A stretch of 64,000 nucleotides of DNA from Actinacidiphila bryophytorum (GTDB lineage Bacteria > Actinomycetota > Actinomycetes > Streptomycetales > Streptomycetaceae), in assembly GCF_016916835.1 (NCBI RefSeq), contig NZ_JAFFIX010000001.1, positions 620,001 through 684,000 of the forward strand. Direction: 5' to 3'. The translations under genes and the position numbers were made by a program. Positions 39,986 through 48,317 of the stretch are shown in pieces. A model generated the notes under the pieces. The model made no database searches. It worked only from the letters and a program-made list of their open reading frames with translations, and was not told the origin of the DNA. The stretch's first letter is position 1, and each line of letters starts with the position of its first letter.

Positions 39986-41338
39986 GTGCTCATAGCATTC
40001 ATCGGTGTTCTCGTGGTCGCCGTCCTCGGTGGCATCTGGTCCGCCCTCAGACACGTGCGGGACGCCCAACTGGTGCGGATGGCACGGACCACCGTCCAGA
40101 CCGCCGAGGTCAGGGCCAAGAACTCCGACGAGCAACTGCGGATCGCCATCGAGGAGTTGCGCTTCCTCGCCAGCGACCGCATCCCCGCCGCCGTCCTCGC
40201 CCTGACCCACGAGCACGCCCCTGTACCCGGCCTGCTGCACCCGCAGGAGGCCAACGCCACGCTGGCCAAGGCGATGCGGGACGTGCTGTCCGCGACCGGC
40301 GCCGCCGCGGCCGGCGAACGCGACCGGGTCGACGCGGCGGCCAGGGCCGCGATGCGCGGCGCCACCGCCAAGGTGCAGTCGCTGCTCTACCAGACCCAGA
40401 GCGTCCTGCAGGACCTCCAGCACGAACTCGACGACCCCCGGCTGCTCGAACTGGACTTCCGCAACGAGCTGGCCCTGCGGCGAATTCAGGCCACCGCGGT
40501 GCTCTGCGAGGCCTGGCCCGGCCTGGCCCGCAGCGACTCGCCGCTCGCCGAGGTCGTCATCGGCGCGCAGTCCAGGGTCGCCGGCTACGCCCGCATCAAG
40601 ATGTCCAACCACCTGCGCGAGCAGCGCCTCGCGGTCGTCGCACGGGCCGCGGAACCGCTGGCCATCGCGGTCGCGGAACTCCTCGCCAACGCCACCTCGT
40701 ACTCGCACCCCGACACCGCGGTGCCCGTCACGATCCAGCAGAGCGGCGGGCGCGGCGCGCTCATCGTGGTGGACGACGGCGGCATCGGCATGGACGACGA
40801 GACCCTCGCCCGCGCCCGGCGGCTGCTGGCAGGCCCCGAGGTGCTGCTGCTGACCGAGCTGGGCAACCCGCCGCAGGCCGGCTTCGCCGTGGTGGGCCGG
40901 CTGGTGCGGCAGTACGGCTTCTCCTGCCACGTCGAGTCCTCGCCCTACGGCGGGGTCCGGGCGATGCTGCGGGTGCCGGCCGAGCTGCTGACCGTACTCG
41001 ACGAGGAGCACACGCTGTCCGTGCTGGTACCCGCCCCGGCCGAGACCGCGGCACCGGCCAGGCCCGCGGAGGAGCCGGCCGGCGACCAGGGGCCGATGGC
41101 CGAGGCCACCCCGCTGCCCTCGCGCCGCCGCCGCAGCCCCAGAACCGCCGCCGCCCGCCCCGTCGCACCGGTCCAGCCGGCCGCCGAGGCACCCGCGGCG
41201 CGCACACCAGAGCAGGCGGGCGCGCTGTGGGGCGCGCTCCAGGACGGCACCCGCAGCGGCAGGTCCGCGGCAGGAGGCGACACGACCGCCACCGGGGGAA
41301 CCGCCGCAGCCGACAAGCAAGGAGACGACCGTTCATGA
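39986..41338 (+). CDS. cvnA: CvnA: conservon sensor-kinase-like membrane protein
   Basis: A 450-residue protein with one N-terminal membrane anchor (LIAFIGVLVVAVLGGIWSAL). A helical region (about 25-200) is followed by a HATPase_c domain: N box IAVAELLANATSYSHP, G box VVDDGGIGMDDE and GFAVVGRLVRQYG. No phosphoacceptor His box is seen. A disordered Pro/Ala/Arg tail of about 105 residues follows. In S. coelicolor conservons, CvnA forms a membrane complex with CvnB-D resembling a eukaryotic G-protein relay. GTG start; cvnB overlaps its end by 4 bases. Confidence 0.93.
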   Translation: MLIAFIGVLVVAVLGGIWSALRHVRDAQLVRMARTTVQTAEVRAKNSDEQLRIAIEELRFLASDRIPAAVLALTHEHAPVPGLLHPQEANATLAKAMRDVLSATGAAAAGERDRVDAAARAAMRGATAKVQSLLYQTQSVLQDLQHELDDPRLLELDFRNELALRRIQATAVLCEAWPGLARSDSPLAEVVIGAQSRVAGYARIKMSNHLREQRLAVVARAAEPLAIAVAELLANATSYSHPDTAVPVTIQQSGGRGALIVVDDGGIGMDDETLARARRLLAGPEVLLLTELGNPPQAGFAVVGRLVRQYGFSCHVESSPYGGVRAMLRVPAELLTVLDEEHTLSVLVPAPAETAAPARPAEEPAGDQGPMAEATPLPSRRRRSPRTAAARPVAPVQPAAEAPAARTPEQAGALWGALQDGTRSGRSAAGGDTTATGGTAAADKQGDDRS

Positions 41339-41760
41339 CCACCCGCCGACCGATGGCAGAGGACCTGGCCTGGGTGCTGGAACCGCTGCTCGAACTCCCG
41401 GGCGTCCAGCACGCGTTGATCGCCACCGGCGACGGCCTGCTGGAAGGGGCCTCACCCGGCCTCGACCGGGCGGCCGCGGAACGGGTGGCCGCGATGACCG
41501 CCACCCTGCACGCCTCCGCCCGCGCCTTCACCACCGCCTTCACCGAGAACGAGTCGCCGCGGCTGGCGCAGACCGTGGTGGAGTCCGAGCAGGGCTTCGC
41601 CATCGTGGTGCCCGCGGGGCAGAACACCTCGCTCGCGGTCTTCGCCGCCCCCGACACCCAACTGGGCAACATCGCCTACCAGATGCAGGTACAGGTCGCC
41701 GCGCTGGCCAGAGCGATGAGCGCACCCGCCCGCGAGCCGGACGCAGCCGGCCGGCCATGA
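41335..41760 (+). CDS. cvnB: CvnB: roadblock/LC7-domain protein
   Basis: A 141-residue roadblock/LC7 protein (LAWVLEPLLELPGVQHALIATGDGLLEGASPG). Its bacterial relatives act as GTPase-activating or scaffold partners of small GTPases. The central sheet is seen in GFAIVVPAGQNTSLAVFAAPD. The ATG at 41335 has AAGGAG and overlaps cvnA (ATGA); its own TGA overlaps the cvnC ATG. It is expected to pair with CvnD. Confidence 0.95.
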   Translation: MTTRRPMAEDLAWVLEPLLELPGVQHALIATGDGLLEGASPGLDRAAAERVAAMTATLHASARAFTTAFTENESPRLAQTVVESEQGFAIVVPAGQNTSLAVFAAPDTQLGNIAYQMQVQVAALARAMSAPAREPDAAGRP

Positions 41761-42170
41761 CACCCGGCAGGCCCGGCACCTCAGGGGCGGCCGCCGCGCC
41801 GGAACCGGGGACACCAGGCGGCCGCGGGCGCCGCCTGGTCCCCGCCTACCTGGCCACCGGCGGGCGGGAACGCCCGCGCGGCACCGCCGACTTCGACCGG
41901 CTCACCGTGCTGCTGTCCACCGACCAGCAGCCGCCCGAGACGGACTTCGGCCCCGAACACCGCAGGCTGTGGACGCTCCTGCGCCCCGGCGCGCTGACCG
42001 TGGTGGAATGCGCGGCCCACCTGGGGCTGCCCGTCAGCGCCACCGTCTTCCTGGCCGCCGACCTCGTCGGCGGCGGCCACCTGCTCGCCCGGTCGCCGGT
42101 CCCCAAGGCCGAGGCGATCGACCGAACGCTCATCGAGAGGCTGCTCGTTGGACTCCGTGCCCTCCCCTGA
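41757..42170 (+). CDS. cvnC: CvnC: DUF742 protein
   Basis: A 137-residue DUF742 protein. A Pro/Gly-rich N-terminus is followed by the signature RLVPAYLATGGRERP. A winged-helix-like part (LWTLLRPGALTVVECAAHLGLPVSA) ends the protein. It is fixed in conservons between the roadblock and GTPase genes; its role is unknown. The ATG overlaps the cvnB stop by 4 bases, and the cvnD TTG start lies 20 bases inside its end. Confidence 0.94.
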   Translation: MTPGRPGTSGAAAAPEPGTPGGRGRRLVPAYLATGGRERPRGTADFDRLTVLLSTDQQPPETDFGPEHRRLWTLLRPGALTVVECAAHLGLPVSATVFLAADLVGGGHLLARSPVPKAEAIDRTLIERLLVGLRALP

Positions 42171-42822
42171 ACCGGCGACCGCGCTGGTCGCCCCACCGCG
42201 GTCCGAGCCGCGGGCCGAGGCCGGACCCGAGTCCGGCCCCGGGACCGTCCGCTACCTGCCCTCCACCGGGCAGACCCTGATGAAGCTGGTCGTCACCGGC
42301 CCCTTCGGCGTCGGCAAGACCACGCTGATCCGCACCCTCTCGGAGATCCCCACCCTGCACACCGAGGAGGTGATGACCAGCTCCAGCGTCGGCCACGACG
42401 ACCTGCGCGGACTGCCCGAGAAGTCCACGACCACCGTCGCCGTCGACTTCGGCCGGCTCACCGTCCCCGGCGACCTGGTGCTCTACCTGTTCGGCACACC
42501 GGGGCAGGAACGCTTCTTCCCGCTGTGGCAGGACATCGCCCGCGGCGCGCTGGGCGCCCTGGTGATGGCCGACACCCGGCGGCTGGCCGACTCCTTCCCG
42601 GTGATGGACATGGTCGAGGAGCAGGGCCTGCCCTACGCCGTCGCCGTCAACCGCTTCCCCGGCGCCCCCGCCTACGCCGACGACGTACTGCGCAGGCACC
42701 TCGACCTGGCGCCCGAGACCCCCCTCGTGCAGTGCGACGCCCGCAACCGCCGCGACAGCATCGGCACGCTCATCGCGCTCGCCGAGTACGTACTGACCCG
42801 ACTGCCCCAGGACGCGCCATGA
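42148..42822 (+). CDS. cvnD: CvnD: Ras-like GTP-binding protein
   Basis: A 224-residue GTPase. A disordered N-terminus of about 40 residues precedes the G domain: G1 TGPFGVGKTTL, G3 FGTPGQERF, and an NRFP element in the G4 position (the usual NKxD Asp is Pro). This matches the conservon GTPase family, in which G4 is degenerate. It is the switch of the CvnA-D complex. The TTG start at 42148 overlaps cvnC by 23 bases. Its TGA overlaps the P450 ATG. Confidence 0.95.
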   Translation: MDSVPSPEPATALVAPPRSEPRAEAGPESGPGTVRYLPSTGQTLMKLVVTGPFGVGKTTLIRTLSEIPTLHTEEVMTSSSVGHDDLRGLPEKSTTTVAVDFGRLTVPGDLVLYLFGTPGQERFFPLWQDIARGALGALVMADTRRLADSFPVMDMVEEQGLPYAVAVNRFPGAPAYADDVLRRHLDLAPETPLVQCDARNRRDSIGTLIALAEYVLTRLPQDAP

Positions 42823-44033
42823 CCGCCGGTACGCTCCCCGCGCTGTACGGCGAGGACTTCGCCGCCGACCCGGGCTTCCACTACGAACAGCTGCGCCTCC
42901 AGGGGCCGCTGGCGCGCGTCGAGATCGCCCCCGGGGCCGAGGCGGTGCTCGTCACCGACTACCAGGCCGCACTCGACGTGCTGCGCGACACCCACACCTT
43001 CTCCAAGGACCCGCGGCCCTGGCCCGACACCATCCCCGAGGACTCCCCGGTCCGCTCGGTGCTCGCCTACCGCCCCGCCGTCGTCTTCTCCGACGGCGAC
43101 AGCCACGCACGGCACCGCAAGGTCATCGGCGAGAGCCTCGGCCTGCTCGGCCCGCACCTGCTGCAGAACCAGGTCGCCGAGGCCGCAGCCGCCCTCATCG
43201 GCCGCTTCGCCGCCGCCGGCAGCGGCGACCTCGTCACGGGGTACGCCCGGCAGATACCGCTGCGGGTCTTCAACACCTGGTTCGGCGTCCCCGACGCGGA
43301 AGGCGAGATCCTCGCCGACCGGCTCACCTCGATGTTCGCCTCGGGCGACGACGCGCAGTCCGCGACCGCCGAACTCAACGAGATCCTCGGCGCCCTCGTC
43401 GCCGACCGGCGCCGCCGCCCGCAGCGCGACCTCACCTCGTACTTCCTCCAGCACCCGGTCGGCCTCACCGACGACGAAGCGGTCATGCAGATCGCCGTCA
43501 CCTTCAGCGGCGGCTACGAGTTCACCGCGAACCTCATCGCCAACACACTGCTCCACATGCTCGCCGACCCGCGCTACGACGGCTCCGTCTACGCCGGCGC
43601 CATGACCGCGCACGAGGCCATCAACGAGGTGCTGTGGCGCAACCCGCCGCAGTCCACGTCCTCCGGCTACTACGTGCGCTACGACACGACCTTCCACGGG
43701 GTAGGCCTGCGCGCCGGGCAACTCGTCCTGGTCTCCTACGCCGCCGCCAACGGGCAGTCGTCGCCGGGGGGTTCCACCGATGCGTGGGGGGCGAGCGAGA
43801 GCGCTCACCTCGCGTGGGGGGCCGGGCCGCACTCCTGCCCCGCCAGGCAGCCGGCGATGCTCATCGCCATCTCGGCGGTCGAGCAACTCACGAGCCGCCT
43901 CTGCGATATGCGGCTCGCTCGGCCGGCCTCCACCCTGCGCTGGCGCCCAGGCCCCTTCCAGCGCTCCCTGCTGACCCTCCCGGTCGACTTCACCCCCTGG
44001 GCCCCGAAGCCGCCCCCTCCGGCGGAGGAATAG
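42819..44033 (+). CDS. Conservon cytochrome P450 (CYP157-like), ExxR motif lost
   Basis: A 404-residue P450 coupled to cvnD by a 4-base overlap. The heme-ligand cysteine is Cys340 in GAGPHSCPAR. The K-helix reads NEVLWRNPP with Glu270, and Trp273 stands where ExxR has Arg, so ExxR is broken. Loss of ExxR is documented for the CYP157 family of conservon P450s. The I-helix also lacks the usual AGxxT (GGYEFTANLI). A palindromic stretch at about 43792-43815 encodes part of a loop just before the Cys region. Substrate unknown; it may serve a regulatory rather than catalytic role. Confidence 0.88.
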   Translation: MTAGTLPALYGEDFAADPGFHYEQLRLQGPLARVEIAPGAEAVLVTDYQAALDVLRDTHTFSKDPRPWPDTIPEDSPVRSVLAYRPAVVFSDGDSHARHRKVIGESLGLLGPHLLQNQVAEAAAALIGRFAAAGSGDLVTGYARQIPLRVFNTWFGVPDAEGEILADRLTSMFASGDDAQSATAELNEILGALVADRRRRPQRDLTSYFLQHPVGLTDDEAVMQIAVTFSGGYEFTANLIANTLLHMLADPRYDGSVYAGAMTAHEAINEVLWRNPPQSTSSGYYVRYDTTFHGVGLRAGQLVLVSYAAANGQSSPGGSTDAWGASESAHLAWGAGPHSCPARQPAMLIAISAVEQLTSRLCDMRLARPASTLRWRPGPFQRSLLTLPVDFTPWAPKPPPPAEE

Positions 44034-44086
44034 CCCTCCTCGGACGGCGGTACGTCTTTCCCCCGGTGGTGGGTTGCGCCCTCCGT

Positions 44087-44215
44087 GGGTGCCACGTGCT
44101 GTGGCGTTGCGTCTTTCCCGCCCCCCGGGCTGGGCGCGCAGTTCCCCGCGCCCCCTAAAAAACGCTCACCCTCCGCGCGAGAGGGCACCCCCCAGGGTCG
44201 CGGCGAACTGCGTGA
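44087..44215. repeat. Palindromic repeat modules, copy 4
   Basis: GTGCCACGTGCTGTGGCGTT (44091 on) is followed by the right arm GCGCGCAGTTCCCCGCGCCC (about 44134-44155) and the inverse of the GAGCGTTTT flank at about 44157-44170. A diverged left arm lies near 44198-44215. Nothing else is seen in 44034-44288. Confidence 0.75.
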
Positions 44216-44288
44216 CCGGGCAGGACGGCGGGGGAGGCGCGATGTCACTGCAAGTGGCAGGTCGGTGGGCGCGTGGGAGGATGAAGAC

Positions 44289-44597
44289 ATGGGTTACGCG
44301 GACGCGCTTGGCGCGGAAGAGGTCGAGGCGAGGCTCGGGCAGCTGCCCGGGTGGGAGGTGGAGGAGGGGCGGACGCTGCGGCGGACGTACCGCCTTCCGC
44401 ACCTGCCTGCGGCGATCTTCGCCGTGCACGTCGCCGGGATCCAGGACGAGCTGAACCACCACTCGGACCTGACCCTCGGCTACGACACCCTCGCCGTGGC
44501 GATCACGACGCACGCCGCCGGCGGACGGCTGACCGGCAAGGACTTCGACCTCGCCGCCCGTATCCAGGCCGTCGCGCCGGGCCACGGCGCCGAGTAA
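44289..44597 (+). CDS. 4a-hydroxytetrahydrobiopterin dehydratase (PCD/DCoH)
   Basis: A 102-residue pterin-4-alpha-carbinolamine dehydratase-like protein that would recycle 4a-hydroxytetrahydropterin. Active-site segments are NHHSDLTLGYDTLAVAITTH and GKDFDLAARI. Family length is typical. The ATG at 44289 follows GAGGATGAAG. No aromatic amino-acid hydroxylase gene is nearby, so the partner enzyme must lie elsewhere or the protein has another role. Confidence 0.92.
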   Translation: MGYADALGAEEVEARLGQLPGWEVEEGRTLRRTYRLPHLPAAIFAVHVAGIQDELNHHSDLTLGYDTLAVAITTHAAGGRLTGKDFDLAARIQAVAPGHGAE

Positions 44598-44619
44598 CGC
44601 CCAGCAGAGGGGCCGGGGG

Positions 44620-45633
44620 TCAGTCGACCCCGGGATAGTGGACGCCGATGCGCTCGCGCACGGCGTCCAGCGTGCGCATCACCGACAGCGAGCCGGCCAG
44701 CGGCACGAGCGGGGACTGGGTCAGCCCCTGCTGGAGGCAGCGGGTGACCTCGGCGGCCTCGTAGCGCATGGTGCCGCGGTCCAGGCCGTCGTCGGTGACG
44801 TCGGAGAAGTGCACGGTGTGCGGGGCCTCGCCCTGACGGTGCAGGACGAAGCGGTCGGGGTTGAAGAAGCCCTCGGGGATCTCGATGCGGCCCCGGGTCC
44901 CGGTGACCGTCGCGGGCGCTCCGGTGTCCGCGGCGAAGGTGCAGGTCAAGGTGGCGAGGGCGCCGTCGTTCCAGCCCAGCAGGATGCCGGTGTTGTCGTC
45001 GACGCGCTCGGGCGTCAGGTGCGCCCAGGCGTGCACGCTGTCGGGTTCGCCGAGCAGCAGTTGCGCGAAGGACACCGGGTAGACGCCGAGGTCGAGGAGT
45101 GCGCCGCCGCCCTGTGCGGGGTCGCGCAGCCGGTGCTCGGGCGGGAAGTCCCCGCCGAAGCCGAAGTCGGCGGAGATGTTGCGGATCTCCCCGATGGCGC
45201 CGTCGGCGACGACCGCGGCGAGGTGCCGTATCAGCGGGTTGCAGTAGGTCCACATGGCTTCCATGAGGAAGAGCCCGCGGTCCTGCGCGAGGTCGACCAG
45301 CTCGCGCGCCTCGCGTGAGTTGATCGTGAACGCCTTCTCGCACAGCACGGCCTTGCCCGCTTCGAGGCAGATCCCGGCGGCGGCCCGGTGCGCGGAGTGC
45401 GGGGTGGCCACGTAGACCACGTCCACCGCGTCGTCCGCGGCCAGTTCGGCCCAACTGCCGTACGCCCGGGGGATGCCGAAGCGTTCGGCGAAGGCCTTGG
45501 CGCCCTCGGGGCTGCGCGAGCCCACCGCGACGGCCTCGGCGCCCGGCACGGTGGCCAGCGCCTCGGTGAAGGTCGCGGCGATGCCGCCGGTCGCCAGGAT
45601 GCCCCAGCGGATTGTGCGCTGCACGTCACTCAT
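44620..45633 (-). CDS. Gfo/Idh/MocA-family oxidoreductase
   Basis: A 337-residue NAD(P)-dependent sugar or cyclitol dehydrogenase. The Rossmann domain starts IRWGILATGGIAATF. The EKxx motif is VLCEKAFTIN (about residues 94-103), and the C-terminal domain has GGGALLDLGVYPVSFA. This resembles the dihydrodiol/aldose dehydrogenase branch. The ATG is at 45633. It is convergent with the dehydratase gene and divergent from the Bcr/CflA exporter gene. Substrate cannot be read from sequence. Confidence 0.9.
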   Translation of the reverse strand: MSDVQRTIRWGILATGGIAATFTEALATVPGAEAVAVGSRSPEGAKAFAERFGIPRAYGSWAELAADDAVDVVYVATPHSAHRAAAGICLEAGKAVLCEKAFTINSREARELVDLAQDRGLFLMEAMWTYCNPLIRHLAAVVADGAIGEIRNISADFGFGGDFPPEHRLRDPAQGGGALLDLGVYPVSFAQLLLGEPDSVHAWAHLTPERVDDNTGILLGWNDGALATLTCTFAADTGAPATVTGTRGRIEIPEGFFNPDRFVLHRQGEAPHTVHFSDVTDDGLDRGTMRYEAAEVTRCLQQGLTQSPLVPLAGSLSVMRTLDAVRERIGVHYPGVD

Positions 45634-45717
45634 CGATGCCTCATAAACGTCGTCTCGGCGTCCCCGATGACTGAAAGAATAGGCAACGATTCAACGACCC
45701 CGATGGAGAGTGCCACC

Positions 45718-47007
45718 GTGCAGGACGCCGGGCCGAGATCCCCCGCTCAGGCCAACGCCCCGACCGCTTCCGCCACCCTCACCCCCGCCGCCGGCCGCCA
45801 GGCCCGCGTCGGCCTGCTCGTCACCCTGGTACTCGGCGGTCTGACCGCGCTGCCGCCGCTGTCCATGGACATGTACCTGCCCGCGCTGCCCCAGGTCACC
45901 GACGCCCTGCACAGCAACTCCTCGACCGTCCAGCTCACCCTGACCGCGTGCCTGGCCGGCATGGCGCTCGGCCAGCTGGTGGTCGGCCCGCTCAGCGACC
46001 GCTTCGGGCGCCGCCGGCCGCTGCTGATCGGGATGGTCGTCTACGTCCTGGCCACCGCCGTGTGCGCGCTGGCGCCCACCGCCCCGCTGCTGGTCGGCTT
46101 CCGGCTGCTGCAGGGCCTGGCGGGCGCCGCGGGCATCGTGATCTCCCGGGCGATCGTGCGGGACCTCTACGACGGGGTGGAGATGGCACGCTTCTACTCC
46201 ACCCTGATGCTCATCTCCGGGGTGGCCCCGATCGTCGCACCGGTCATCGGCGGCCAGATCCTGCGGCTCACCGACTGGCGGGGCGTCTTCGTGGTGTGCA
46301 CCGCGATCGGGGTGCTGCTGACCGCCGTGGTGTGGCGATCGCTGGGCGAGACGCTGCCGCCGCAGGAGCGGCACCCCGGCGGGCTGGCGGGCACCTTCGG
46401 CGCCTTCCGCGGCCTGCTCGCCGACCGGGTTTTCACCGGTTACGTCATCGCCGGGAGCTTCGGATTCGCGGCCCTCTTCACGTACGTGTCCGCGTCGTCC
46501 TTCGTCGTGCAGGACATCTACGGCGCCTCGCCGCAGACCTTCAGCCTGCTGTTCGGCCTGAACTCCATCGGCATCGTCGGCATCGGCCAGCTCAACGGCA
46601 AGGTGCTGGTCGGCCGGGTCCCGATGGACCGGGTGCTCGCGGTGGGCCTGGCGCTGATCACCGCCGCCTCGCTCGCGCTGGTGCTGCTCACCACCGGGGT
46701 CTTCGGGCGGGCCTCGCTCGCCGAGGTCGCCGCCGCGCTCTTCGTGCTGATGGCGTCGATGGGCCTGGTGCTGCCCACCACCAACACGCAGGCGCTGCTG
46801 CGGACCAAGCGCAACGCCGGGGCGGCCTCCGCGCTGATCGGCACGTCGTCCTTCCTGATCGGCGCGCTGATCGCGCCGCTCGCCGGGGTGGCGGGCGACG
46901 GCACCGCGATTCCGATGGCGATCACCCAGCTGACCTGCACACTCATCGCCTGCGCCGCCTTCGTTGGGCTGTGTGTCCCGGGCCGACGTACCGTGGAGGG
47001 ACCGTAG
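45718..47007 (+). CDS. Bcr/CflA-family multidrug efflux MFS transporter
   Basis: A 429-residue, 12-segment exporter. The family signature PPLSMDMYLPALP is in segment 1 and motif A is GPLSDRFGRRRPLL. The long loop after segment 6 (SLGETLPPQERHPGG) is also typical. I chose the GTG at 45718 because GGAGAG stands 7 bases before it. ATGs at 45703 and 45667 in the same frame lack a ribosome site. It is divergent from the oxidoreductase gene. Drug substrate unknown. Confidence 0.9.
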   Translation: MQDAGPRSPAQANAPTASATLTPAAGRQARVGLLVTLVLGGLTALPPLSMDMYLPALPQVTDALHSNSSTVQLTLTACLAGMALGQLVVGPLSDRFGRRRPLLIGMVVYVLATAVCALAPTAPLLVGFRLLQGLAGAAGIVISRAIVRDLYDGVEMARFYSTLMLISGVAPIVAPVIGGQILRLTDWRGVFVVCTAIGVLLTAVVWRSLGETLPPQERHPGGLAGTFGAFRGLLADRVFTGYVIAGSFGFAALFTYVSASSFVVQDIYGASPQTFSLLFGLNSIGIVGIGQLNGKVLVGRVPMDRVLAVGLALITAASLALVLLTTGVFGRASLAEVAAALFVLMASMGLVLPTTNTQALLRTKRNAGAASALIGTSSFLIGALIAPLAGVAGDGTAIPMAITQLTCTLIACAAFVGLCVPGRRTVEGP

Positions 47008-47047
47008 GCCGGAAAGGCGAACGGCCTGAGGCCAGCAGGAGGAAGCG

Positions 47048-47242
47048 ATGTCCGATCCGGACGAACGCACCTGGGCGTTCAAGACAGCCGACAGCTCACT
47101 GCACACCGGCGCCGAGAGCACCGTCGATCCGGAGGACCTGGTCATGGCCTCCGGCCGGGACTGCACCCCGGAACTGATCGAGAAGGCCCGCAAGGATCTG
47201 GAGGAGCATGGCCCCGCCGCTGTCGAGAGGTACCTGCCCTGA
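47048..47242 (+). CDS. Small acidic hypothetical protein
   Basis: A 64-residue acidic protein (MSDPDERTWAFKTADSSLHT, then ASGRDCTPELIEKARKDLEE and ERYLP). The ATG has AGGAGGAAG upstream. The C-terminal half looks helical. It overlaps the serine hydrolase start by 35 bases, so the two are probably translated together. I do not recognise a named family, though short proteins with this ending are common in Streptomyces. Confidence 0.75.
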   Translation: MSDPDERTWAFKTADSSLHTGAESTVDPEDLVMASGRDCTPELIEKARKDLEEHGPAAVERYLP

Positions 47243-48302
47243 GGCGGGTCTCGACGCCGACGAGATCGGCAGGATCGTCCCCGGGCTGTCGGCCGCGCTG
47301 GAGACGGCGCCCGGCCCCGCGTGGTGCGCGGGCGCCGTGGTGCTCGCCGGGCGCGGCCGGGTCGTCGCGCTGCACGAGGCCGTCGGCTGGGCGGCGCGCT
47401 ACGGGTCGTACGACGAGCTGACCGGCCGCGGGGTGGAGCTGCCGCCCGGGCGGCAGGAGCCGATGCGGCCGGGAACGGTGTTCGACCTGGCGTCGCTCAC
47501 CAAGCTCTTCACCAGCACCGTCGCCGTCCAGCAGGTCCGGGCCGGGCGGCTGGACCCGGACGCGCCGGTCGCCACGTACGTCCCCCGGCTCCAGCCCGGC
47601 ATCACCCTGCGGCACCTGCTCACCCACACCTCCGGCCTGCAGCCCGAGCTGCCGCTCTACGAGCTTGCCGGGCCCGAGCAGCGCGCCGCAGCCCTGGCCG
47701 CCGAGCAGCCGCGTACACCGCCCGGCGAGCAGCGCTGCTACTCCGACCTCAACCTGCTGCTCACCCAGACGGTGCTGGAGCAGGTCACCGGCCGCCCGCT
47801 GGACGACCTGGTCGCCGACGGCATCACCGGGCCGCTCGGCATGGCGTCCACCCGCTTCGCGCCGCCGCCGTCCTGGCGGGGCCGCACCGCCGCGACCGAG
47901 GACCAGCGGCGCCCCTGGGGCAAGCTCGACCGGGGCATGGTGCGCGGCACCGTCCACGACGAGAACGCGTACGCCATGGGCGGCGTCGCAGGCCACGCCG
48001 GGCTGTTCTCCACCGCGTGGGACCTGGCGCTGTTCGCTGCGGCCCTGCTCGACGGCACCCTGCCGGTGCTGCCCGGCTTCGGTTTCGAGACCGACCAGGC
48101 GTGGTTCATGGGCGAGCTGGCGGGCCGCGGCGCCCTGGGCCACACCGGCTTCACCGGCACCTGCCTGGTCCTGGACCCGGCCTCGGGCGCCTTCCTGGTG
48201 CTGCTGGCCAACACCGTCCACCCGGTGCGCCACACCCAGGGCAGCGCGCCCAGGGCCGCGGCGGCGACCCGGCTGGCACGGGCGCTGCCCGCGGGCGCCT
48301 GA
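47208..48302 (+). CDS. Serine hydrolase, class C beta-lactamase-like
   Basis: A 364-residue protein without signal peptide. The catalytic SxxK is in DLASLTKLFT (about residues 94-103). The second motif is CYSDLNLL (YSD rather than YxN), and the third is GHTGFTG (HTG in place of KTG). Class C-like esterases carry the same YSD/HTG variation. It probably hydrolyses an ester or D-amino-acid peptide in the cytoplasm. The ATG at 47208 lies inside the 3' end of the small upstream gene. Confidence 0.88.
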   Translation: MAPPLSRGTCPEAGLDADEIGRIVPGLSAALETAPGPAWCAGAVVLAGRGRVVALHEAVGWAARYGSYDELTGRGVELPPGRQEPMRPGTVFDLASLTKLFTSTVAVQQVRAGRLDPDAPVATYVPRLQPGITLRHLLTHTSGLQPELPLYELAGPEQRAAALAAEQPRTPPGEQRCYSDLNLLLTQTVLEQVTGRPLDDLVADGITGPLGMASTRFAPPPSWRGRTAATEDQRRPWGKLDRGMVRGTVHDENAYAMGGVAGHAGLFSTAWDLALFAAALLDGTLPVLPGFGFETDQAWFMGELAGRGALGHTGFTGTCLVLDPASGAFLVLLANTVHPVRHTQGSAPRAAAATRLARALPAGA

Positions 48303-48317
48303 CGGGCGCCCGCCCGG

